From CAKVLS01 sp045651685 (GTDB lineage Bacteria > Bacillota > Clostridia > Christensenellales > UBA1242), in contig JAZRSV010000020.1 of NCBI GenBank assembly GCA_045651685.1, positions 1 through 64,000 on the forward strand: DNA of 64,000 bases, given 5' to 3'. This document shows, piece after piece, positions 52,599 to 62,700 of the stretch (the stretch's first letter is position 1; the number at the start of each line of letters is the position of its first letter). The notes beneath the pieces were generated by a model. It saw only the letters and a program-made list of their open reading frames with translations, did not search any database and was not told where the DNA came from. The translations under genes and the position numbers were made by a program.

Positions 52599-53822
52599 TT
52601 AATTTAATTTTGACTTGATTAGGCTGTGAATATTAACTTTTAACTCTTCTACTGCTGGTTGCAAGAATGGGTTAAGCTTCATTAATATGCCTAGGTAGCA
52701 AATAGTCATTTGCATAAATGTAAGTACTGCGCCTACAGATTCTTCGTCAACTTTTTCTACATTCATAGTAAAAGCAAGTCTCTTGTGTGCTGTAAGTGTT
52801 TGAAGTGTTGCTTGACATTCTGCATTGATAACTTGGCTTAAGTAGTCGCATTTGCTATCAAGAATTTCTTTGTTTTCTAGTCTGATGTCAGTTGGGAATT
52901 TGTTAAGTCTAACCAACATTGTATATCTATATTTGTTGCCCTCTAAAACCTCTTCAAAAAAGCTATGTTGACAGTTAGCACCAACCATAACTACAGTTGT
53001 TGGGCATTTGTCAATTTTGCCAAGGCTCTCTGCTAGAGTTTGAGAATAATAATAATAGATATCTGTTAGGCTGTTGGTATATGGCAATATTGCCATTTCG
53101 CCTTTACCCTTTTTTAGCAAAGAATGTTGCAATATAGCATATCTATATGCATCATTATCTAAAGGATCTTTTTTGATAGCTGCCAAAACTTTGTTTGCAC
53201 CTGCTAACAATTTTTTGATATCAAGACCAGCTACAGCAGCAGGCAACAAACCAACTGCGCTTAAACCGCTAAATCTACCAACAATATCTTTTGGCATACC
53301 AACTACTCTTACTTTATAGCGAGTAGCAAAACGATACAAAGGATTGTCGCTCTCGGTAGTTGTCACTATAACTTGACGCTTTACTGCAGTTTTTGTTTTT
53401 AGTTTGTCCAAAACAATTTGCAAAACTGACAATACTTCTACTGTGTTGCCACTTTTTGAAACAAAGTTAAAAGCTGTTTTCTTTAGGTCAAATTGTGCAA
53501 GAGTGTTTGCAACCAATGTTGGGTCAACATTGTCCAAAACAACAACATTAACACCTTTTGTTTTTATAGAGTTAAGTATACCTTGTGTTGCAAGTGAAGA
53601 ACCACCAATACCAACTACTACCAAATTTTCAAAATTTTGTTTGATATACTCTGCGCAATCAATGATGTCTGCTACAGACTCTGGTGCAATATTAGCAAAC
53701 AAAGAATGTTGGTTGTTGTCAAAATAACCTTGCATAGTTGTTTGGATAAATTCTTGATTGTATTTTTTTTCTAACTTTTGATTGTATAGACCATTAAAGT
53801 CTATATTAATAATGTCTTTCAT
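52599..53822 (-). CDS. pgi: Glucose-6-phosphate isomerase
   Basis: Interconverts glucose-6-phosphate and fructose-6-phosphate in glycolysis. The SIS-type sugar-binding GIGGSSLATQG (about 72-82), SKSGNTVE (about 122-129), VGRFSGLSAVGLLPAAVAG (about 182-200) and CQHSFFEE (about 281-288) are conserved. At 407 residues it belongs to the short bacterial form. The GANCQHSFF block has Asn-Cys where many have Gly-Gln or Asp-Gln, but the catalytic region looks intact. GGGAG precedes the ATG. The only central-glycolysis gene in the window. Confidence 0.94.
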   Translation of the reverse strand: MKDIINIDFNGLYNQKLEKKYNQEFIQTTMQGYFDNNQHSLFANIAPESVADIIDCAEYIKQNFENLVVVGIGGSSLATQGILNSIKTKGVNVVVLDNVDPTLVANTLAQFDLKKTAFNFVSKSGNTVEVLSVLQIVLDKLKTKTAVKRQVIVTTTESDNPLYRFATRYKVRVVGMPKDIVGRFSGLSAVGLLPAAVAGLDIKKLLAGANKVLAAIKKDPLDNDAYRYAILQHSLLKKGKGEMAILPYTNSLTDIYYYYSQTLAESLGKIDKCPTTVVMVGANCQHSFFEEVLEGNKYRYTMLVRLNKFPTDIRLENKEILDSKCDYLSQVINAECQATLQTLTAHKRLAFTMNVEKVDEESVGAVLTFMQMTICYLGILMKLNPFLQPAVEELKVNIHSLIKSKLN

Positions 53823-53906
53823 ACTTCTCCCTCTTTATTTTATATCTTGATAAAATTATATGACTTTTAATAAAAAATGTTAAACAAATTGTGACAATAT
53901 TTTTTA

Positions 53907-54377
53907 TTAATTAAAATTTTTGTTTTTATAATAATCGGTTGGCAGGCAACACATAACAAGCACGATAATTGCACCAATCGGTATAAAAGCAATTAGCAGC
54001 AGTTCTTTTTGAAAGCCAGCGTCATTAAACCTTCTAAAAAACAATGCAACAAAAGGAGTTATCATTGCAAGTGCAAACGGCACAATAAGGTACGCCTTAA
54101 AACTTAATAAGCACGCCACAACAAAAAGCCAAGCATATGTTATCCAAAAATCTTTTCTGCTAGTTCTGCCATTAAAGTTAATATAGCTGGCCCAAAAGTC
54201 AACAAAAGGTTTTGTAGTCATGATAAAAAACTTTTTGACCTTGCTACTACTTGGCGATGCTTTTGAGGTGTTGTTTACCTCATATATTGTAGTGTTTGTT
54301 GTATCTACAATTCGGTTGCAATGGGGACACTTGTTTATATTTTGCTTAATATGTTTGTTGCAATAAGGACACTTCAT
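53907..54377 (-). CDS. DUF805 membrane protein with zinc ribbon
   Basis: A 156-residue protein. The first 20 residues form a zinc ribbon (CPYC, CPHC). After a Ser-rich linker comes a DUF805-type domain: INFNGRTSRKDFWITYAWLFVVA, two further membrane segments and FFRRFNDAGF (about 112-121). Function of the family is unknown; it is found in many bacterial membranes. No good ribosome site is seen before the ATG. Confidence 0.85.
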   Translation of the reverse strand: MKCPYCNKHIKQNINKCPHCNRIVDTTNTTIYEVNNTSKASPSSSKVKKFFIMTTKPFVDFWASYINFNGRTSRKDFWITYAWLFVVACLLSFKAYLIVPFALAMITPFVALFFRRFNDAGFQKELLLIAFIPIGAIIVLVMCCLPTDYYKNKNFN

Positions 54378-54836
54378 ATTTTTTGTGTTTAGACAATGTT
54401 AAAAACAACCTTATCTAATGCTCCTATTTTTATATTTTTTTGATATATTTTTTTACTTACGATTACGCTATTATTATACCATTATTTTGACCTGTCTCAA
54501 GCAAATTTTGCCTATATTTTTTATATTATCTCAACCGACCTTTTGGTTTTGTTTCAAAATTTATTATCTATAAGTGCCTATTTTACTACATTTTTGCCAT
54601 TTATTTACTATCGACCGTATAGTCGGCAATGTATTTTTTTGTTTTTTAAGCAAAACAATCTGGCAAGCGTCATTTTTTTGGCAGAAAAATTTTTGCAGAC
54701 CTTTTGGTCGAAAAGTGACAGTTTTTTGACAAAATTTACACAACATTTGACGATTAAACTTGTCGCATTTGTCGGATATGTTTTTTGGTTTTGTAAAAAG
54801 TTTTATAAAAAAAGTGTTGCAAAAGGGACACTTTTT
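54378..54836. other. Hairpin-rich non-coding stretch before the RAYT-like operon
   Basis: No credible gene. It holds an 11-bp direct repeat GACCTTTTGGT (54537-54547 and 54698-54708), each nearly palindromic; a CGAC/GTCG hairpin (54612-54625); and a terminator-like hairpin AAAAAGTGT/ACACTTTTT (54809-54836). The elements resemble degenerate REP palindromes. It could instead be a terminated small RNA. Confidence 0.4.
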
Positions 54837-54848
54837 GTTAAAAAAATA

Positions 54849-54877
54849 TTGACTACTGCCTTTATATTATATATAAT
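54849..54877 (+). promoter_or_regulatory. Promoter of the RAYT-like/giant protein operon
   Basis: TTGACT (54849-54854), 17-bp spacer, TATAAT (54872-54877); the first gene starts 70 nt on. Confidence 0.8.
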
Positions 54878-54947
54878 ATATTTCGTAATTATATAATCAT
54901 ATTGTATGCCCTATTTTGGGGAGTAAAAATTATTAAGGAGTGGTCTT

Positions 54948-55697
54948 ATGGCTCGCAAGGCAAGAGAGATTAGTTTAATCAATAGCTATACTGTTGGCTT
55001 TAGTAGTGCTGGCAATGTCAAATTTGACAAGGCTGATATCGAAAGTTTTTTAAGCACTATTGATTTGTTTAAGCAAGACGGCAGCTACAAACTTATCGCA
55101 TATCACTGCAACGCAACTAACTTTTATCTAGTACTAACAGATTTGAAAATTAGCATTGATATTTTGCTTCGCAAGATTTCTGTTAGCTTTGCAAAAAAAT
55201 ATAACACCCTACACTCTCGCCGTGGCGAAGTGTTTGGTTCTAGAGCAAATACCGTACCTGCAAAAGACTACAACCAATTAGACAATATGATTTGCAAAAT
55301 ACACAATCTTAACAAGATAACAAAAACAAATTTTTGTAGCGACAAAGCTTACTTTGCCAATAAGCTAATCGACATCGATTATGCTACTGGTAGATTTGGA
55401 GACGAGCAAGGTTATAAAGATTTTTGCAAAAAGTACAATCAATCAAAAGACAGTTCTTTTCAACGAAAACTTACTGACGAAGAACTTGCAAAATACATCA
55501 ACGACACCTTTACTATCACAATGGTTGACATGCAAACAATGTCAAAGGGCGTTTTAGAAACTGTCATCAGTCAAGTTATAAACATAACAAAAGCTTCGGC
55601 TAGACAGATAAGTCGTGTGACAAGTTTACCACTGCGCTTTTTGTGGAACTTGTTAGGTAAAAACAAAAAAGAGAAAGGTGAAGGCGATGAAGAATAA
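54948..55697 (+). CDS. Domesticated RAYT-type transposase homologue, catalytic residues lost
   Basis: A 249-residue protein. The first 125 residues follow the REP-associated Y1 transposase pattern: MARKARE start, a DIESFL helix, KLIAYHCNATNFYLVL (48-63), RGEVFGSRANTVPAKDYNQL (92-111) and KIHNLNK. In active enzymes the third block is AYCLMPNHVHLLL with the HUH pair, and the last is YIHxNP with the nucleophilic Tyr. Here HVH is NFY (58-60) and the Tyr is replaced by Lys or Cys. It should be unable to cut DNA but might still bind a hairpin. It has a strong promoter, GGAG, and translational overlap with an exported-protein gene, so it is probably a kept, repurposed gene. Confidence 0.65.
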   Translation: MARKAREISLINSYTVGFSSAGNVKFDKADIESFLSTIDLFKQDGSYKLIAYHCNATNFYLVLTDLKISIDILLRKISVSFAKKYNTLHSRRGEVFGSRANTVPAKDYNQLDNMICKIHNLNKITKTNFCSDKAYFANKLIDIDYATGRFGDEQGYKDFCKKYNQSKDSSFQRKLTDEELAKYINDTFTITMVDMQTMSKGVLETVISQVINITKASARQISRVTSLPLRFLWNLLGKNKKEKGEGDEE

Positions 55698-56781
55698 ACA
55701 AACAAAACCTTCGGATGAGATAAAGCAGTCTAAACAAAAACAAGTTAAGACTACTGCCAAAAAACAACCAGCAAAAACAGCTACCAACAAAAACAAAAAA
55801 GAAAAGAAACAACTAACACGCAGATCACTAGCATCACTTATGGTATTATTGATACTAGGTGTCACAACCGGATCAATTGTTGGTGTATGGTTTAAGAAAA
55901 ATCTTTTGGGTGGCAACATTGTTGTCCCAGATTATTCTGCTATGTCCGAAGCACAATTAAGAGATAACGAAGAAGAAATAGCAATTAATTATGGAACTAG
56001 AACTCCATTTGCAGAAAAGACATCTTTGATAAATGCTTTTATATCTGCAGACTACAATATCAACAACAAAGCTACATCTTATAGCTCTATTACCAATGGT
56101 GTTGTACAAACAATCGCTCAACAAGATACTTTTACAGAAAAGTTATTTGACGGTACTACTTACTATGGTTCATCTGTAAGTGCAGGCATCATAAGCGTTG
56201 GTGAAGCTTTTAAGTTTAATGTAAGCAATCCTGATGATATCAGCGTATATATTGGCTCTAACATTTCTAAACAAAGCACAGTTCAAAAGTTAATTTGCCC
56301 AATGGATACTTGCTTTTATAAAAATGCAAACAAGTATATTTATAATGTCACTTATAGCGAGAGCAATATGCAAAAACAAACCCTAGCTCAATACAAAGAA
56401 ATTATGGGCTCTGCTCCAAATACAATTATACCTTATATTGTTTCGTCAAAAACCGTACTTAACGACCCTGCAGCAACATTCAAAAAGGTTACTGCTAGTG
56501 ATGGTACAGAATGTTTTACTTTTTCACTATACCTAAACCCACAAACAAGTGTAAAAAACTATGTTAACCAAATGAGCCACATGAGTGGCCTAAACGATCT
56601 ACCTGCTTTTACCAGTGTAAAACTTGATGTTGCACTATGTATGGTAGGAGATTATATACACTTCAAAGCTATTGATATTGAAGAACACTACAGTATCAAA
56701 TATGGCATACTAACCCCACAATGTACTGGCAGATCACATATAGAGTTTACTATTAATCAACCAGTCACCCTTCCCCTATAA
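55687..56781 (+). CDS. Single-pass membrane protein of unknown function
   Basis: A 364-residue protein with a Lys/Gln/Thr-rich cytoplasmic head of about 47 residues, one membrane helix (about 47-69, ASLMVLLILGVTTGSIVGVW) and an external domain of about 290 residues of mixed beta character. No known domain. The start at 55687 lies 11 nt inside the previous gene, with AAAGG upstream. Stop is 13 nt before the giant protein's ATG. It could be the membrane partner of that protein. Confidence 0.7.
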   Translation: MKNKQTKPSDEIKQSKQKQVKTTAKKQPAKTATNKNKKEKKQLTRRSLASLMVLLILGVTTGSIVGVWFKKNLLGGNIVVPDYSAMSEAQLRDNEEEIAINYGTRTPFAEKTSLINAFISADYNINNKATSYSSITNGVVQTIAQQDTFTEKLFDGTTYYGSSVSAGIISVGEAFKFNVSNPDDISVYIGSNISKQSTVQKLICPMDTCFYKNANKYIYNVTYSESNMQKQTLAQYKEIMGSAPNTIIPYIVSSKTVLNDPAATFKKVTASDGTECFTFSLYLNPQTSVKNYVNQMSHMSGLNDLPAFTSVKLDVALCMVGDYIHFKAIDIEEHYSIKYGILTPQCTGRSHIEFTINQPVTLPL

Positions 56782-56794
56782 AGGATAATAAAGA

Positions 56795-59700
56795 ATGAAA
56801 AAACTTTTTAGAACATTAAAATTTTTAGGAGCATACCTGTTAATCACGATAGTCACTGCGGCTGGCGTGGTCTTTTTGGTGCCTGTAAGCGGATCAAGTG
56901 CTAACATCGGCGCACCTGGACAAGACTCATTTACCACTCCGATTGAAAGCAATTTTACAAAAATTGTTAACAATCTGATGCAGCTAAAAGACTTTGCTGT
57001 TGATGCAGATATCAAAGTGACACTACCTAATGACCAAAAGATAACTCTTGATATGATCGCAGGTGTACACGCAACTGCAGGTTTTGGTACAGTTGCCGCC
57101 AATGCTCAACTAAACCTAACCTACGGACAAGACAATTATAATATGTCTTTTGTATTTGTAGACAATCAACTATACCTACAACTTAATGACATATTAGTAC
57201 CACAAGAATTTGATAGCAACTTTGCTATAAAATCACAACAAGTACAAGATATAAAATTTACAACAAGCGTAAATACCCTTACAGAAGCTATCGGACAAAT
57301 AATGTCTTTACTTAATATTGATATGTCTATGGGCGACAGTTTTGCAAACTTTGACATGTCTATGATAGCTACAATGTTAGAAGATTATCAAGATTCTCCT
57401 ACAGAATATGGCTACGATGTAAGCATTGTAGTTATGGGTCAATCAATTTATCTAACAACCGATCACGACTTTAATATTACAGCAGTACATATCCCAACAA
57501 TTAATCTTGACGGCACAAAACTTAATATTGATCTTACATTAAAAAGATACGAACAAGTTATCGAAGTTGCTGCCCCACAAGATAGCCAATCTTATTTAGA
57601 CCTAGCAAAGGTGACTAACCTAATTGGTTTTGCTTCTTCTGCAATTGACAATAAGTTTGTTTCTACCAACATCAACGCATCTTTTGCAGGTACAAACATT
57701 GCATTAGATACTACAATTGATTTTGCAGACGGTATCAAACTTGTTGCAACTAGCAACTCACTTGGCGATTCGCTAAAAGTTATGTATTACAACGATACTT
57801 TGTATATTGCTTTTGGCAATGTAAAAGTAAGCACAACTTTTGACGAGTTAAAAGAGTTTGCAAACTACTCAATCGACACAATCTTGCCTCAACTAAAAGG
57901 CATGAATATTAATAGGCTAACAAGCATCATTGATTATGTACAAGATTTAACAAACAATGTTAGCTTACCTACTATATCAACACCTAGCATTGCTTCTATG
58001 ATAGGTCTTGCAGCATTTATCAATACCGATGGCGACAACCTAACATTTGCTTTGCCTGGCATTGTTGACTCTACCATCGTTGTAAACAACGGCAACATAA
58101 CAGACATATCTATTGTTAATAGCAACTTTGAAGTTAGCTTAAACAACATAGATATCACTAGACGCGATGTTATATATGACATACAAGGTTATACTCCACT
58201 ACAAAACATACTACCTACAGTAAAAGCTGCTATCAACACTTTAACTTGCCAAGGTATCAACGGAGATATTACCTTTACATACGGCGACCAAACTTATACA
58301 CTTAACCTAAAAGCAAAATTGCAAGCAACAGACTTAACATTAAGCTTGAGCACTGTTGTATTTGGCAAAGTTGTACAAATAGATATTCAAAACGAAACTT
58401 TGTATCTAACAATTGATCAAACAAAAACAAAAATACCTTTTAACAAAGCTCAAGATTTGTTAGGTTTGATATCAACACTATTTGATATAAAACTACCAAC
58501 AATTGATACAAATATCAATCTTAAACTACAAGATATTTCGTTAGACTTTATTTCTACACTTACAGCAACTGGCGACAACTTAACTATCACTGGCAAAGAC
58601 TATACTGTTTCGCTTAACAACAAAAATGGATATATCAACAAAGTTAACTTAAACATCGCCGATATCGCACTAGAATTTTTGACACTAAAGTGCGGCAATG
58701 TAAATATTGATACTATTGACGATACACAATATACTCATTACGAAGACATCTTTAACTTTATATCAAACATAAAAGACCTTACTACAAAAACAAACTTTGA
58801 CTTGACTGTATCAGCACAAGCAAGATACAACGGTCAAATGTTTGATGTAAACATACTAGCTACTGTTGATACAAAAACTTTTGACATAACATTGCTTGTA
58901 ATGCTAAACATCAATGGAGAGACTTACACTGTTAATGCAGCATTTGTAGACAAAGTTTTGTATATCAACTATCAAGATCTAAAAGTAAAAGTTGACAAAC
59001 AACTATTAGACACTATCGATGGCATTATTAACAACATTATACCAAAATATATCAACATTGATAATATAAGAGAACTTTGGAACAGCTTAACCAATGTAGA
59101 TATTAACATGACAATGCCTACAATAGAGTTAACAATACCACAAATTATAGAACTTGTAAAAACTTATACCAATGCATTGCGTAGCATTGCATTTGAAGGC
59201 AATACACTAAATATTTCGGTTAACCTTGGTTCTATACTAAATATTAATCAAACACTAAACCTATCTGTAAAAGCAACTTCTGAATATGTAGAAGTTGGAA
59301 TTGCAGAATTTGCAATCGATGCTGCTTCTGTTCAATTTGTTGCAACTATTAGCGTTAATGATGATGAGATACTAGCACCATACGATGCAAACACTTACAA
59401 AGACATAAACGATTATCTAAAACTTGTAGAAGTATTAGACAATACTATATCAAGCAACTATTTTGACATCGGCGCAACTGTTATTACTGGCGACTACAGA
59501 ATAGATACAAACATTATCGCAGACCTAACTGATGATTATAAATTTGCAATAAGCACTGATAGTTTGGGCAGCCCACTTGATATCAAATATGTACCAAGCG
59601 CAGCTGGCAAACAAGATGTTTTCTTTGTGACATTTGGCAACCTAAAACTTAACTGCTCAATTGAACAACTAAAACAACTTTATAACTATCTAACCGATAC

Positions 59701-62700
59701 TGTACTAAAAGAAGTCAAAGGTCTAGACATTGCAGAATTGCAACCTATACTAGATAAAATTGATAGTTTGCTTACTCAAACAATTTCTACCCCAACTATA
59801 CAAATTGATAATCCACAACCACTAAAAGAACAACTAGACAGCTACATCAAACTATTTAATAGCATAACTGTCACAGACTCTTATGTGTTGGTAGAGTTAG
59901 ATGATATATCAATTAACTTATATATCACTGACAACAGATTAGAAAGTATCATAATAGATACAAACGATTTGTTTGTAGAACTTGCTATCAACAGTCTTGT
60001 TTATGAAGACAACTTTGATATCAATACAAACTCTTATCTAGAATTTGACAAAGTATTTACTCAAATCGATGCTTTAGTTTCTACACTAATCACTAAAGAA
60101 ATTGGTGGCACTGTTGCTATCGAAGTACTTGATGGAGATTTTGTCGGACAATATACTGCTACATATGCATTAAGCTATGTTGGCAACAAAGTATATTTTT
60201 ACATTGATACAAAAATATTTAATCACGATTTAACACTTACTTATCAAAACGGCGAATTGTACCTAAAGCTTGACCAATTAAATATTAGGGTTGGTTGGAA
60301 CGAAAGATACAAGCTTGTAGACTATATTAACAATCGTTTTGGTACAAACTTTGTATTCCCTGATCTAAAGCTTGGCGATCTATCTAGCGACAAACCTTTG
60401 GTACTAGAAGATATCAATATTGCTATGCTAACAAGCATTACATCTACTGATACAGGCTTAGAAATTGTTTTGGGCGATACTACAATAACCTTTACAAACA
60501 AAGGCACAATCGTCACTAATATTACAATTAGCAATCCACAATTTGGACTAAATATGAATATCGACCAAGTTGGTAGTCAAGTGACTTTGCCAGAAGCTGT
60601 CCCTGCTCTATATAATCACTATACAGTTGTGACAGATTATATTGACGAAGTAGCAAGACTAATGGAAAGCAGCAAAGACGAACAAACTGATCAATACTCA
60701 ATCACCGGTAGTGCATATTTATTCTCTACTGACTTAAACGGCACTCCTTACTATATAGAGTACGAAGATGGTTCAAAACAATATAAGAGTTATGTTCAAA
60801 TTGGTCTTGACAATCTAAACCTAGACATAACAAACAACTTGCTAGATCAATTAGCTATTGATATGTCTGTGACTGGACAAGGCGACTTATACAAAAACTC
60901 TATTGGTGGCCTAGATGCAGAGTTTGCCGCTTACTTTAACAGTGACCCAGCAAACGGCGGTTTGTATCTAAACTACAACAGACTAAAAGCTTTCTTGGAC
61001 AAATCATCTCTTGCTAATATATTTGCAGTTGCAAAAGATTTGTTGCCAATGTTTGTTGGTAATGATTTTAATGCAATATTTGATATGATTAAGTTTAACG
61101 AAAGAAACGACATTTATGTAGAACTTGGCAATATGCCAAATATTTCTGTAAACATGCTAGAGCTTATCGAAACTTACGCTCCTATGCTAACCAGTTTAGA
61201 GCTTGATACTAACAAAGTATTGTCAATAGGTTTTGACTTGACTTCTATCACAGATATGTTTACACAACCTATCATACTAAAAATTTATCAAGATACTAAC
61301 AAACAATTACACCTAGCTTGTGACAACTTGTTTATTGGCGGCAACAAAGAAGATGGTTATAAAGGTATTAGCTTTGACTTAACAGTTGATACTATTGCTC
61401 CATTTGTTGGACAACCAAAAACTCCTGCCGAATACAAAAACTATTCTAGAGTTGATAACTTATTGCAAACTTTATACAATACATTGCAAGATAGAAAACA
61501 ATTCCACCTAGAATCTGTAATAAATCTATCTATACTAGATATACTAAACTGGTATTTAGACCTAACTATCGACATCGAAATAATCGATGGCAAACCAGTT
61601 ATCGCAGCAACTATTGGCGAAATACCTGTTGTAGAATTGCTAGTGACAGATGTAAACAACGATGTGCCTTATGAAGATGGTGACACTTCTGCAGGTAAAG
61701 ACAGATATTTAACTATTTATTATAAAGACAACTATGTATACTTCTACCGTACTGAAAAAGTGACACAATGGTTTGTGACAGAGCGTAAATACGAAAAGAA
61801 GCTAAAAGTTAGCTTGCAAGAATTTATACAAGATCCATTGGGACTTGTATTGCAATACGGATTTGGCTTCAAATCAATCGTTATGGACCCTATTAGAGAA
61901 GCTCTTGCAAAATCTGCAGCTGTTGATAGACCTACAGATTATAGTGTTGTAGTAAATGACTTTAAGCATACTCCTTACCCAGAATCAAATTCTCAAGAAT
62001 TCTTTATAGACCTTAACTTGGCAGAGATATCTAAAAACGAAGACTTAAAGTCTATGCAATTAACTTTAGGCACTACTACAAAAAATAATGTAGAATACCT
62101 AAACAAAATTAACTTCTATATGGACTTTAACATTGGTATATCTATCTTGCTACAAACACAAAACTCTAGTGGCAATAAATCTCCTATCACGCTTAACCTA
62201 GACAAGGGTTGTGATATGACCAATGTAATAAACTACATCAATAATTATACTTATGCCCCTGGTGAAGAATGGCACTACTACAAAGGCAAATGGGTACAAG
62301 ATGCTGGTATTTATACAATCAATTATAACACTAATTATGATGGTGTAACTTATGACAGCGTAGAAGCAAAAGTTGGCTCTACAATAACATTGCCTACATT
62401 TACTTATGACAAAGTTGTTGTAAACGGCAACGATCGAGACACTTATAAATTTGTTGGTTGGTGCACCAATGCTAACCTAACAGGTAAAGTCTATAACGGT
62501 AATTATACAGTAGGTCGTGGCGGAGCTAATCTATATGCAAAATGGGAGCTTGTAGAAAGCATTCGCTCATTAAACTACTATATAGATGGCAACCTAGTTT
62601 ATACTCAAACAGGCAATGTTGGCGAAGCTATCAACTACAATGTATCTTTGCCAGATATCGAAGTTGTAGAAAATGGACAAAAGTTATACAAGATATTTAA

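Noticed and set aside
54543..54896. 117-codon plus-strand ORF upstream of the RAYT-like gene
   Set aside because: Starts at a TTG without ribosome site, is extremely Phe-rich because of T runs, and spans the terminator hairpin and the operon promoter.
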